Source: Actinomadura litoris (GTDB taxonomy: Bacteria > Actinomycetota > Actinomycetes > Streptosporangiales > Streptosporangiaceae). From it: a stretch of DNA of 64,000 nucleotides. Shown in pieces: positions 33,545 through 42,252 of the stretch. Position 1 is the first letter of the stretch. The number at the start of each line of letters is the position of its first letter. The notes below the pieces were generated by a model. It did not search any database. It was not told the DNA's origin and saw only the letters and a list, made by a program, of their open reading frames with translations. The position numbers and the translations under genes were made by a program. The stretch lies in assembly GCF_009733595.1 (NCBI RefSeq), contig NZ_WOFH01000001.1, positions 558,001 through 622,000 on the forward strand, read 5' to 3'.

Positions 33545-34278
33545 GCCCGGACGCCCCGCACGATCAGCCGCCGCGCGCGGTGGTCGTAGGGCTCGGCGTC
33601 GAACCCGCCGAAGCACTCGACGCCGGTGAAGCCCGCCTCGGCGAGCATCCGCTTGAGCTCGACGGCGCTGTAGAGGTGGTGGACGATGGACGCCTGCCGC
33701 ACCCGGCCGTCCCGCACGAGGTAGAAGTCGTCCCGGAAGCGGGTCCAGTCGTCGAGGACCGTCCCGCGCACGATGAGCGTGCCGCCCTCGACGTCGAGGA
33801 TCTTCGGTCGGGCCCCGTCCCGGGCCATGACCTCCTTGCCGTACAGGTCGATCAGGAGCCGGCCGCCGGGCGCCAGGCAGGTCCGCGCGTTGCGCAGCAC
33901 CCGCATGTTCTCCTCGTGGTCGTCGAACAGGCCGAACGAGGTGTACATGCTGATCACCAGGTCGAACCGGTCGGCCTCGGCGAACTCGCGCATGTCCGCC
34001 CGGACGAGCCGGACCTCGGTGCCGGCCTCGGACGCGGCCGTCGAGGCGCGGTCGAGCAGCGCCGCGCTGAGGTCCACACCCGTGACCTCCGCTCCCCGGC
34101 GGGCCAGGGGCACCGTGTAGGTTCCCGGCCCGCATCCGAGGTCGAGCACCCTGGTCCCGGGCGCCACCCGCAGCAGCGGCGACGAGGCGGCCCGCGTCTC
34201 GGCCTCGGCGGCGCGCTCGGCGGAGAACAGCACGTCCGTGAAGTCGGCCCACAGCGCCTCGTCCTCGAACCACTCCAT
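33541..34278 (-). CDS. SAM-dependent class I methyltransferase (copy A)
   Basis: 245 residues from ATG 34278, with GAGGGGA nine bases upstream. Motif I VLDLGCGPGTYTVPLA (about 44-59), a second motif VTGVDLSAALLDRA, and MYTSFGLFDDHEENMRVL with LAPGGRLLIDL define a small-molecule methyltransferase. It is a clear paralogue of the protein at 35425-36171, sharing MYTSFG-FDDHE, VLDDW and a YDxxAxRLIVRG tail. It is the only minus-strand gene inside the cluster, set between the ligase and epimerase. It is likely to methylate the peptide-like intermediate on N or O. Confidence 0.85.
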   Translation of the reverse strand: MEWFEDEALWADFTDVLFSAERAAEAETRAASSPLLRVAPGTRVLDLGCGPGTYTVPLARRGAEVTGVDLSAALLDRASTAASEAGTEVRLVRADMREFAEADRFDLVISMYTSFGLFDDHEENMRVLRNARTCLAPGGRLLIDLYGKEVMARDGARPKILDVEGGTLIVRGTVLDDWTRFRDDFYLVRDGRVRQASIVHHLYSAVELKRMLAEAGFTGVECFGGFDAEPYDHRARRLIVRGVRA

Positions 34279-34375
34279 CGCAGTCCCCTCCACAATCGGC
34301 CGGTTGCCCTGTGCAGTAGGTCGCCTCCGGCGTCCGGCTGGTTCCCGCCTCCTCCGACATCTGGAAAGGGCCGTC

Positions 34376-35428
34376 ATGGATCTGAGCCTGTCCGTCCACC
34401 GCGTGTCGTTACGGCTGACCGAGACCGTGCGAAGCTCCCGCGGTGAGATCGACTCCGTCGACACCTGCGTGGTCGCCCTCACGCACGGCGGCGTCGTCGC
34501 CTACGGAGAGGGCACACCCGTCGAGTACGACGGGGTCACCGCGGAGGATGTCGCGCGGGCGATCGAGTCCGGCGGGCCGGACCTGCTCGGCCACGACCTG
34601 GGCGATCCGCGCGCGGCCCTCGACCGGGTCGAGCGGTGGGACGCGCCCGCGGGCGCCCGGATGGCCCTCGACGGCGCGCTGCACGACTGGATCGGCAAGG
34701 CCGCCCGGCGGCCGACCTGGAACGTGCTCGGCACGCCCCGCGAGATCGGACCGACCGTGTACACGATCGGGATCGCGAGCCCCGGCGAGGCGGCGCGGGC
34801 GGTCCGGGACGCGCCGCCGGTGGGCGCGTTCAAGGTGAAGGTCGGCGGCTCCGACGACATCGAGGTCCTTGCGGCCGTCCGGCGGGCGACCCCGCTGCCG
34901 ATACGCATCGACGCGAACGAGGCATGGGATCTCGACCTCGCCCGCGCCCTCACGCCCCGGCTGCGCGCGCTCGGCATCCAGCTCATCGAGCAGCCCTTCC
35001 CCCGGGCGGCGATCGACGACTACCACCGGTACCGGGAGGTCCCCGGCCGGCTCCCGGTCGTCCTCGACGAGGGATGCACCGACGTGGCCAGCGTCCACGC
35101 CGCCGGGCGGCACTCCGACGGCGTCGTCGTCAAGCTGTGCAAGGCCGGCGGCGTCCGGGGCGCCCGGCGGGTCATGGAGGCGGCCCGCCGGGCCGGGCTC
35201 ACGGTCCTGCTCAGCTGCATGTGCGAGTCGGAGCTCGCCATCAGCCAGGCCGCGCTGCTCGCGCCGCTGGCCGACCACATCGACCTCGACGGCCATCTCT
35301 ACCTGCGCGAACCGCCCTTCCGCGGGCTCGGCCTGGAGGACGGGCGGATCGTCCTCGGCAAGGCGCCCGGCCTCGGGGTGACGCCCCGAGCCGCTTTCCC
35401 ACCCGATCCGGATCGGAGGAGACCGTGA
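34376..35428 (+). CDS. Enolase-superfamily dipeptide epimerase-like enzyme
   Basis: 350 residues, start ATG 34376 with GGAAAGGG upstream. The muconate-lactonizing type barrel has catalytic KVKVGG (Lys about 161-163), metal ligands in RIDANEAWD, LIEQPFP and LDEGC, second catalytic Lys in VVKLCKAGG, and CMCESELAISQAA. The IDLDGHLYL motif near the end matches the DxD specificity element of L-Ala-D/L-Glu-type dipeptide epimerases. It should invert one alpha-carbon of a dipeptide. Together with an ATP-grasp ligase this suggests a D-residue-containing dipeptide. It is divergent from methyltransferase A and overlaps the next gene (GTGA). Confidence 0.88.
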   Translation: MDLSLSVHRVSLRLTETVRSSRGEIDSVDTCVVALTHGGVVAYGEGTPVEYDGVTAEDVARAIESGGPDLLGHDLGDPRAALDRVERWDAPAGARMALDGALHDWIGKAARRPTWNVLGTPREIGPTVYTIGIASPGEAARAVRDAPPVGAFKVKVGGSDDIEVLAAVRRATPLPIRIDANEAWDLDLARALTPRLRALGIQLIEQPFPRAAIDDYHRYREVPGRLPVVLDEGCTDVASVHAAGRHSDGVVVKLCKAGGVRGARRVMEAARRAGLTVLLSCMCESELAISQAALLAPLADHIDLDGHLYLREPPFRGLGLEDGRIVLGKAPGLGVTPRAAFPPDPDRRRP

Positions 35429-36171
35429 ACTGGTACGAGGACATGCACCTGTGGTCGGGCTTTTCGGAGGTCCTCTTCACACCCGAGCGGGCGCGCGCCG
35501 CCGCCGAGGTGGTGGCCTCCTCGCCCCTGTTCGCGTTCCCCCCGGGAAGCCGCGTGCTCGACCAGTGCTGCGGCGTCGGCTTCTTCACCGAGCCGCTGGC
35601 CCGCCACGGCCACCGCGTGACCGGCGTGGACCTCCATCCCGAACTGCTCGAACGCGCGGCGGCCGCGTGCGCCGCCGCCGGGGTGAAGGCGACGCTCGTG
35701 CGGGCGGACGTGCGCGAACACGTGGCGCCGGACGCCTACGACGTCGTGGTGAACATGTACACCTCCTTCGGCTACTTCGACGACCACGAGGACAACCTGC
35801 GGGTCCTGCGCAACGCCCACCGCTCCCTCGCCCCGGGCGGTCATCTGATCGTGGACCTGTTGAGCAAGGAGACGTACGCGTCCTGGGCCGGCACCCCGAA
35901 GGTCGTCGACGTGCGCGGCGGCATGGTGGTCATGCGCGACACGATCCTGGACGACTGGGCCCGCTACCGCACCGACTGGACGCTCGTCCGGGGCGACAGG
36001 GCCGAGCACACCTCGCTCACCTGCTACGTCTACAGCGCCGCCGAGTTGCGCGCCATGTTCGTCCAGGCCGGGTTCGAGGACGTCGAGTGCTTCGGCACCC
36101 TGGACGGCGGCCCGTACGACGCGGGCGCCACCCGCCTGATCGTCCGGGGCGCCAAGGCACGGCCGAGGTGA
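35425..36171 (+). CDS. SAM-dependent class I methyltransferase (copy B)
   Basis: 248 residues from GTG 35425, with GGAGGAG upstream. The motif I loop is VLDQCCGVGFFTEPLA, where the usual DLGCG is changed to DQCCG; VTGVDLHPELLERA and LAPGGHLIVDL follow. The chain aligns end to end with the methyltransferase at 33541-34278, so the pair arose by duplication, now in inverted orientation around the epimerase. It is translationally coupled on both sides (GTGA, GTGA). Substrate unknown; two methylations or a hetero-pair are possible. Confidence 0.85.
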   Translation: MNWYEDMHLWSGFSEVLFTPERARAAAEVVASSPLFAFPPGSRVLDQCCGVGFFTEPLARHGHRVTGVDLHPELLERAAAACAAAGVKATLVRADVREHVAPDAYDVVVNMYTSFGYFDDHEDNLRVLRNAHRSLAPGGHLIVDLLSKETYASWAGTPKVVDVRGGMVVMRDTILDDWARYRTDWTLVRGDRAEHTSLTCYVYSAAELRAMFVQAGFEDVECFGTLDGGPYDAGATRLIVRGAKARPR

Positions 36172-37349
36172 CACCGGGCGGTGCCCGCTCGTTCACCGGC
36201 GTCCAGACCGCGCTGCTCGGGAGCGGGCTGCTCGTCAACCTCATCAGCTTCTCGGTGTACCCCTACCTCGCGGTGCTGCTCCGCGACCGGATGGGCCTCG
36301 GCATGGACCAGGTCGGTGTCGTGCTCGGGCTGGCCACGCTCGTCCAGTTCGCCGGGGGGCTGCCCGGCGCGGCGCTCGCGGAACGCCTCGGGCTCCAGCG
36401 GTCCCTGCTGCTGGCGATGGCGCTGCAAACGCTCGGATCGCTGGGCTTCCTCGCCGGCGGAGCCTGGCCGGCGGTGACGATCGCCGCGCTCTTCCTCCGG
36501 TCGGCGGCGACCGCGCTGTACTCGCCGAGCGTCCGCGGCTACGTGGTGCACGGCGCGGGCCCGGACGAGCGGCCGCGGCTGGTGTCGGCGAGCTACGCCA
36601 CCGGCAACGTCGGGGTCGCGCTCGGGCCGGTGGTGGGGGCCGTGTTCATCCACGACCCGGGCGGGATGTTCGCCGTCGCCGTCGCGCTGCACGCGGCGCT
36701 CACGATCGCGCACGCCCTGCTGCCCCGCGAGGCCCGCGACGACCGCGAGGTGATCGAGCCGCTGCGCCGGGCGCTGGGGGGCCTCGCGGCCCTGCCGTTC
36801 GCGGTCACCGCCCTGACCATCTACCTGCACATGAACTTCTACCAGTACCTCTCTTCCTACGCGGAGGGCCGGGTGCCCACGATGTTCTACGGATCCGCCA
36901 TGATGGGCTACTCGCTGCTGCTCGTCGTGCTGCAACCACTGATCACGGGCCGGGTCGAGCGGATGCGGTACGAGTACGCGATGGCGCTCGGCTTCGGTGG
37001 CCTTGCCGCCGGCGCGCTCGCCTTCACCGGCGGGAACGAGATCTCGATCGCCGCCGGGATCGCCGTCATCGCCGCCGGGAACTCGGTCCTCTTCCTCAAG
37101 AACGTTCTTGAGGCGCTCGCCCGCACCCCCCGCTCACCGGCGGTCGTCTTCGGGCACCAGCGGCTGGCCGAGGGCACCGGCGCGTCCCTGAGCGGGCTCG
37201 TCGGCGGCGGAACGTACCAGGCGTTCGAGTCCGCCGACCTGCTCCCCGGATTCTGGGCGGCCGTCGCCGCCCAGTGCCTGCTGCTGCCCGCGGTCGTGCT
37301 CGTGCTGCATCGCCGGCTCCGGCGCCCCGCGATGGGAGACCCCCGATGA
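36168..37349 (+). CDS. MFS transporter of the pathway
   Basis: 393 residues with 12 hydrophobic helices. The first cytoplasmic loop has LAERLGLQRSLLLAMA in place of motif A, and helix 5 shows SYATGNVGVALGPVVGAVF. It resembles MDR-type exporters and metallophore exporters such as CntE by size and topology. It starts at a GTG overlapping the methyltransferase stop and ends overlapping the flavoenzyme start (ATGA). The likely role is export of the finished product, which the ABC importer would recover. Confidence 0.87.
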   Translation: MTPGGARSFTGVQTALLGSGLLVNLISFSVYPYLAVLLRDRMGLGMDQVGVVLGLATLVQFAGGLPGAALAERLGLQRSLLLAMALQTLGSLGFLAGGAWPAVTIAALFLRSAATALYSPSVRGYVVHGAGPDERPRLVSASYATGNVGVALGPVVGAVFIHDPGGMFAVAVALHAALTIAHALLPREARDDREVIEPLRRALGGLAALPFAVTALTIYLHMNFYQYLSSYAEGRVPTMFYGSAMMGYSLLLVVLQPLITGRVERMRYEYAMALGFGGLAAGALAFTGGNEISIAAGIAVIAAGNSVLFLKNVLEALARTPRSPAVVFGHQRLAEGTGASLSGLVGGGTYQAFESADLLPGFWAAVAAQCLLLPAVVLVLHRRLRRPAMGDPR

Positions 37350-38503
37350 ACCCGGCGGAAGCACTCGCGGCCGCCCGCGCCGTCGCCGACCGGCTGCGCG
37401 CGGACGCCGTCGCCCGCGACCGCGCCAACCGGCCGCCCCGCGCCGAGATCGACCTGCTGCGCGGCAGCGGCCTCCTCGCCCTCGCCCCGGACGACCACCG
37501 CACCACGCACGCGGTCACCCGGATCGTCGCGGCGGGCGACGCCTCGATCGGCCACCTCCTCGGCTACCACTACCTGCACCTGTGGCGGGCCGCGCTGTAC
37601 GACAACGCCGACCTGGCCCGCTCCCTGTGGCGGGAGGCCGCCACCGGCACGCACTTCGTGGCCGCGGTCAGCAACCCGCGCGACACCCTCACGGCCGCCG
37701 CGTCCGGCGACGCCCTGTCGATCTCCGGCCGGGGCGCGTTCGCCACGGGGTGCGCGGTCGCGGACCGGCTGCTGATCAGCGCGGTCCGCGAGGACCGCGC
37801 GTCCCGCCTCGTCGCGGTGGTCCGCGGTGGCGCGGACGGGGTCTCCCACCCCCCGGACTGGGACAACCTGGGCCAGCGCCTGACCGCCAGCGGCAGCATC
37901 GTCCTCCACGACGTCCGGGTCGGCCATGGCGACGTGCTGGGCACCTTTCCGGCCGGCGAGGACGAGTCGAGCCCGCGCTGGCTCCGGCTGTCACTGGTCC
38001 CGCTGGCCTTCCAGGCGGTGCTCACCCAGGTCCTCGTCGGCATCGCCGAGGGAGCGCTGGACGAGGCCGCCCGGTACACACGCGAGCGGTCACGCCCGTG
38101 GCCCGCCAGCGGCCTCGACCGGGCCGTCGACGACCCGCACGTCCGCGCCGGGTACGGAGAACTCGCCGCCACCCTCCACGCGGCCCGCCTCCTGGCCGAC
38201 GACGCGACCCGCGCCTTCGCGGAAGCCGACGCCCGCGGTCCCGGCCTCACCGCCGCCGAGCGGGGCCGGGCCGCCCTGACCGCCTCCGCCGCGAAGGTGG
38301 TGTCCACCCGGCTCGCCACGGAGGCCACGAGCCGGATCTTCGAGTTCACCGGCGCCCGCGCGACGACCCGCTCGACCGGCCTCGACCGGTTCTGGCGCGA
38401 CGCCCGCACCCTCACCGTGCACGACCCCGTCGCCTACAAGGCACACGAACTCGGCACCTTCCTCCTCACCGGCGCCCTCCCCCCGATCACGGCCTACAGC
38501 TGA
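37346..38503 (+). CDS. DszC/acyl-CoA dehydrogenase-fold flavoenzyme
   Basis: 385 residues from ATG 37346. An N-terminal helical domain is followed by a beta domain (FVAAVSNPRDTLTA, ISGRGAFATGCAVADRLL) and a C-terminal helical domain ending TLTVHDPVAYKAHELGTFLL, the usual end of DszC/SfnC-type monooxygenases. The family uses reduced flavin to hydroxylate N or S atoms or to desulfurise; others desaturate acyl groups. There is no flavin reductase nearby, so one would come from elsewhere. It is the last gene of the coupled operon. N-hydroxylation of the dipeptide is attractive for a metal chelator, but inferred. Confidence 0.82.
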   Translation: MNPAEALAAARAVADRLRADAVARDRANRPPRAEIDLLRGSGLLALAPDDHRTTHAVTRIVAAGDASIGHLLGYHYLHLWRAALYDNADLARSLWREAATGTHFVAAVSNPRDTLTAAASGDALSISGRGAFATGCAVADRLLISAVREDRASRLVAVVRGGADGVSHPPDWDNLGQRLTASGSIVLHDVRVGHGDVLGTFPAGEDESSPRWLRLSLVPLAFQAVLTQVLVGIAEGALDEAARYTRERSRPWPASGLDRAVDDPHVRAGYGELAATLHAARLLADDATRAFAEADARGPGLTAAERGRAALTASAAKVVSTRLATEATSRIFEFTGARATTRSTGLDRFWRDARTLTVHDPVAYKAHELGTFLLTGALPPITAYS

Positions 38504-38571
38504 GACCGCCCGTCCCCGCTCGGCGGCCCGACCGTCCGGCCTGTATCCCAGCCCAACCGAACCGCCTCGAA

Positions 38572-38620
38572 GGACCGCTTGGCACGCGAGCAGGAACTAC
38601 TCGCGCGACTCCGCGCCATC
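38572..38620 (+). pseudogene. 49-bp fragment of a merR-HEAT type gene
   Basis: Matches 22476-22524 of the MerR-HEAT gene at 44 of 49 positions without gaps. The copy encodes DRLAREQELLARLRAI. There is no surrounding MerR sequence, so it is a short duplicated or recombined remnant just downstream of the biosynthetic cluster. Confidence 0.65.
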
Positions 38621-38699
38621 CTTCATGCGCCTTTACGAGGAAGGCCGCCCCCGCTTGGGACGATTTCGGCGGCTGCATACCGGGAAAGTCATCACGTCG

Positions 38700-39695
38700 A
38701 TGCTCAATCGCAAGTCGGCGGGTGAGTGGTGCCGCGGGGGAATACGGCTGAGTGGGCCCTTGCTGTGTGAATCTGTGGGGGGCGCCGAGGTGATCGAGGG
38801 TCTGGGGCGGGTGGCCGCAGTCTGTCGGGAGACGCTGGGTGGCGGGCCAAGAATCAGACGTCCTCTGGCGGAGGGTTCGTCCCTCGACATTGTCGAGATC
38901 ACCTGTTGTGACGATCGGCGGTCGTTTCGTCCGCCGGTCTTGGTCTCCGGGCCGAAGGCCGGGGTCACGCGGATGCTGTTGGTCCGATCCGGCGGGTTCC
39001 TGGCGCGGGTCAACGGCCGCGAGGAGTTCACCGACCCGGTCACAGGATTCGTGCTCCGCCAGGGCGATGAGGTGGCCTTCGCCCACCCGGCCCACACCCG
39101 CGACATCAGCACGATGCTCGATCTCGGCCTGGACGTGTACGGCGACGTCTGCGGTGACCTCCTGCCACCGGCCCAGAATCCTGTCGTACCGGTTACCGCC
39201 GCGCTCGACCTGGCCCACCGGCGGCTGGTCTCCGCCTGCCGGGCAGGGATTGACGGCTTCGAGGTCGCCGAGCGGGTGCATCACCTGCTCACCACAGTCC
39301 CCACCCCGCACACTCCGGCACGGACCGGGCGGCGCGCCGCCACCGTCCAGGCGCACCGCAGGCTGGTCGACCACACGCGGGCGGTGCTGATCGACGGGCC
39401 GCTGACGGTGAGCCTGGAGGAACTCGGCCGCCAGGTGGGCTGCTCCCCCTTCCACCTCAGCAGGGTGTTCCACCAAGTCACCGGGCAGACCCTCAACCGC
39501 TACCGCAACCAGCTACGGGTCCGCGCCGTGGCCGAAGACCTCGCCGGCGGACACTCCTCACTGCGGACGCTGGCCGCCACCTACGGCTTCGCCGACCAGG
39601 CCCACCTGACCCGTGTGTTCCGGCAGCACACAGGGCAGGTACCGAGCGCGGTCCGGGCGATGCTGAGACCCGCCGGCCCAGGTGAGCGAATATGA
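38700..39695 (+). CDS. AraC-family transcriptional regulator
   Basis: About 330 residues; start uncertain (ATG 38700, ATG 38625 or GTG near 38790). The N-terminal half is an AraC ligand/cupin-like domain (LVSGPKAGVTRMLLVRSGGF, LRQGDEVAFAHPAH). The C-terminal 100 residues carry two helix-turn-helix units: LSLEELGRQVGCSPFHLSRV-like VSLEELGRQVGC and RVFHQVTGQTLNRYRNQLRV, then LAATYGFADQAHLTRVFRQHTG. It is followed after 509 bases by an aldo/keto reductase, its possible target. Link to the upstream biosynthetic cluster is possible. Confidence 0.85.
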   Translation: MLNRKSAGEWCRGGIRLSGPLLCESVGGAEVIEGLGRVAAVCRETLGGGPRIRRPLAEGSSLDIVEITCCDDRRSFRPPVLVSGPKAGVTRMLLVRSGGFLARVNGREEFTDPVTGFVLRQGDEVAFAHPAHTRDISTMLDLGLDVYGDVCGDLLPPAQNPVVPVTAALDLAHRRLVSACRAGIDGFEVAERVHHLLTTVPTPHTPARTGRRAATVQAHRRLVDHTRAVLIDGPLTVSLEELGRQVGCSPFHLSRVFHQVTGQTLNRYRNQLRVRAVAEDLAGGHSSLRTLAATYGFADQAHLTRVFRQHTGQVPSAVRAMLRPAGPGERI

Positions 39696-40204
39696 ACAGG
39701 AATCTTCTACGCCACCGCTGTGCGCCTACGTGACGATCATCAACATGAAGACCGTTGCGTTCTCTGGCCATCGAGCCAGATCCATGCGCTGTCGCATGCT
39801 GGGGATCTCGGAGCCGCACCGCTTGGCAACGAAGAGCCTTGTATGGTGGCGGCCGCCGTGGCGCTACTGGTCACCATAGGATCGGGTCAGTTCTCCTGCT
39901 GCCGCAGCTGACATTGACCCAACGAAACCGCCCGTTCACACCGGCACGACGGCGAAGCCGTCAAGCCAACGGGTATCGGGATTCGGGGCACCGTATACGG
40001 CGACATCTGGGCGCATGCCGTGCCTCACATATACACCCCGATCACATATTCACCGCACACAATCCTGGGCTACTCGACCTCAAAACTGGATTGTTAACAC
40101 TGCTCAGGACTCTGGTTTGGGCGGCCCGGGGCGCGGTAGCGCAGAGCGCGTTGCGGAAGTGCCGTTGACGCTGCCACTGACTGGTCTAAATGAGAGGACC
40201 TGGG
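39696..40204. other. Intergenic stretch
   Basis: No gene is supported in these 509 bases. Composition is lower in GC than the neighbours. A TATGGT (39841-39846) / ACCATA (39875-39880) inverted pair is visible. The promoter of the reductase gene should be in the right part. Confidence 0.4.
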
Positions 40205-41215
40205 GTGCAATACCGCACTATCGGCGCTGACCCGGCGACACGGCGCGAGGTGAGCGTGCTCAGTCTCGGCGCGATGTTGTTCGGCACGACCACCGACGAG
40301 GCGACGTCGTTCGCGATTCTCGATCGGTATGTCGATGCGGGCGGCACGTTCATCGACACCGCGAACAACTACGCGTACTGGAACACCGGCAGCCAGGGCG
40401 GGGAGAGCGAGGCGCTGCTCGGCCGCTGGCGGCGCAGCCGCGGGGTCGGCGAGGAGATCACCATCGCCACCAAGCTCGGCGGCCGGCCGACCGCCACCAC
40501 CAAGCCGACCGGCTCCACCAGCGGGCTGGTCCCCTCAGACGGCGTCGAGGGGGTGAACGCCAAGGTGATCCGGGAGGCTTCGGCCGCCAGCCGCGAGCGC
40601 CTCGGCGTGGAGAAGCTGGACCTGTTGTATGCGCACATCGGGTTTCCGGACGCGCCATGGCAGGAGATCGTTGAGGCGTTCGGCGAACTGGTCGCAGCCG
40701 GCACGGTCGGCCTGCTGGGCGCCAGCAACCACTGGGCGTGGAGCGTGGAGCGGGCCAGGAACCTGGCCGCCGCCGCCGGCCTGCCCGGCTACGAGATCCT
40801 CCAGTACCACCACAGCTACCTGCGGCGGCGGGGCGACCTACCCGGCAGGCGCTCCCCAGACGGGGAGTTCGGCATAGCCTCTGGTGACCTGCTCAGCTAT
40901 GTGCGGGCCGAGCCCGGCCTCGCGCTGGTCGCCTACTCCCCGCTGCTGGGCGGTGCCTACGTACGCCAGGACAAACCCCTGGACGCCGGCTTCGACCACG
41001 CGGGCACACCCGCCCGCCTCGCGGCCCTACACCAGGTGGCCGAGGAAACCGGGGCGACCCCCAACCAGGTGGTGCTGTCCTGGCTCATCGGCGGCGAGAT
41101 ACCGGTCATCCCCCTGGTCGGGGCGTCCTCGGTGGCGCAACTGGAGGAGAGTCTGGCGGCCGTGGACCTGGAGCTGACCGGGGAGCAGCGCGCCAAACTG
41201 GACGCGGCACACTGA
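40205..41215 (+). CDS. Aldo/keto reductase
   Basis: 336 residues from a GTG at 40205, giving the usual start QYRTIGADPATRREVSVLSLG; an ATG at 40190 would only add five residues. The catalytic tetrad is visible: Asp and Tyr in FIDTANNYAY, Lys in IATKLGG, His in LLYAHIG. SPLLGGAY and IPVIPLVGASSVAQLEESL form the NADP(H)-binding end. It reduces an aldehyde or ketone with NADPH in the cytosol. It is monocistronic, downstream of an AraC regulator. Confidence 0.92.
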   Translation: MQYRTIGADPATRREVSVLSLGAMLFGTTTDEATSFAILDRYVDAGGTFIDTANNYAYWNTGSQGGESEALLGRWRRSRGVGEEITIATKLGGRPTATTKPTGSTSGLVPSDGVEGVNAKVIREASAASRERLGVEKLDLLYAHIGFPDAPWQEIVEAFGELVAAGTVGLLGASNHWAWSVERARNLAAAAGLPGYEILQYHHSYLRRRGDLPGRRSPDGEFGIASGDLLSYVRAEPGLALVAYSPLLGGAYVRQDKPLDAGFDHAGTPARLAALHQVAEETGATPNQVVLSWLIGGEIPVIPLVGASSVAQLEESLAAVDLELTGEQRAKLDAAH

Positions 41216-41640
41216 GCCCCTCCGTAGCGGTTGGCAACGGTGTGTGATCCCCAAAACAGCCCGCCCGGTGGCCCAACCCCCGGAAGGCCGCAAAGCGTGT
41301 CCTCACTTGCCGCATACTCCGCCACGCGGAACATGCGGCGGGAGGCGGTCCTGGTCTTGCCGAGTCTCCAACTCGACGGCCTACGTGGTGCGCTCCGTCG
41401 GCTCCCTCGCCGACATCGGCGAGCGGGGAGACGACGGCCTGCTGCTCGGTCGGTGGCCCCAGGGCCGGCGCCTCCGAGCACACCTTGCCGATGCGGAATC
41501 TCAAAGCGGTGCATATCGGACAAGAAGCCATGAAAGGCGCATTAACTTGCTTCTCTTAACAAATGGTCCGTAGACGTCACGTAGCCTCTCCGGTCGCAAC
41601 CGCCCCAGGCCATCGGACTCTCACGACCAAATCCGACACC

Positions 41641-41690
41641 GCCGATTGGCCATTTCAGGCCAGGAGTACCCACCTGGGGAGCCAATCGGC
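41641..41690. repeat. Perfect 10-bp inverted repeat with nested stem
   Basis: GCCGATTGGC (41641-41650) and GCCAATCGGC (41681-41690) are exact reverse complements. Inside, CCAGG and CCTGG can pair again. The surrounding gap 41216-41811 has no supported gene; this could be a structured RNA, a terminator or a protein site. Confidence 0.5.
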
Positions 41691-41811
41691 TCACCTACAG
41701 CGAAACCACGAGGCCGCATTGTGGCTGGTTGCGGGCCATTTTGCTCCTTATCTTGATCCTTTTATTCGACCTGGTCAATCCATCATGCCATCGAAGTCAC
41801 TGCCCGTAGTT

Positions 41812-41841
41812 TTGACCAAGAGCTTTAGGGAAAGCTAAACT
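41812..41841 (+). promoter_or_regulatory. Promoter and operator of the XRE gene
   Basis: TTGACC (41812-41817), an 18-bp spacer, and TAAACT (41836-41841). The spacer contains AGCTTT-AGGG-AAAGCT (41821-41836), a perfect six-base dyad that a dimeric XRE repressor could occupy. The start codon follows 38 bases downstream. Confidence 0.7.
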
Positions 41842-41878
41842 TAACGTAGATCCCGAGTAAGGGAAGGGGTGGTGCGCC

Positions 41879-42205
41879 ATGGTCTTTTATGGTCGGCGCG
41901 AAGGCGCAGGTGACGTCCGCGCTCCCGCAGAAAGCGAGACTTGCCTGGCCAGCGCCGTGATGAATGAGATCGCCTGGTTCATGCGCAAGAACGGAATCAA
42001 GCGATCCCAACTCGCGGACGAGATGAGCGTCTCCCCGGGCCGGGTGACCCAGATCCTCTCGGGCGAGGAGAACGTCACGTTACGAACCCTGGAGACCGTG
42101 GTGACGGCTCTGGGAGCCCGCCTGGAGGTGCGGATGCACCCTCTGCACGACTCGACTCTGCCCCTGCCGAAGGGTGACCGCCAGCCGGTCGGCCGGCTGT
42201 TCTGA
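41879..42205 (+). CDS. XRE-family helix-turn-helix regulator
   Basis: 108 residues. Residues about 28-90 form a Cro/CI-type HTH: MRKNGIKRSQLADEMSVSPGRVTQIL, with NVTLRTLETVVTALG. The N-terminal 25 residues look disordered. It lies behind a good promoter with an internal dyad, so it probably represses itself. It is convergent with a membrane-protein gene that ends 48 bases away. In composition it is plainly less GC-rich than flanking chromosome, hinting at accessory origin. No toxin partner is recognisable. Confidence 0.8.
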   Translation: MVFYGRREGAGDVRAPAESETCLASAVMNEIAWFMRKNGIKRSQLADEMSVSPGRVTQILSGEENVTLRTLETVVTALGARLEVRMHPLHDSTLPLPKGDRQPVGRLF

Positions 42206-42252
42206 GGTCCCGGCAGCTCCCGGGAAGCCGCCGGGACGCCGGGGGGGACCGG

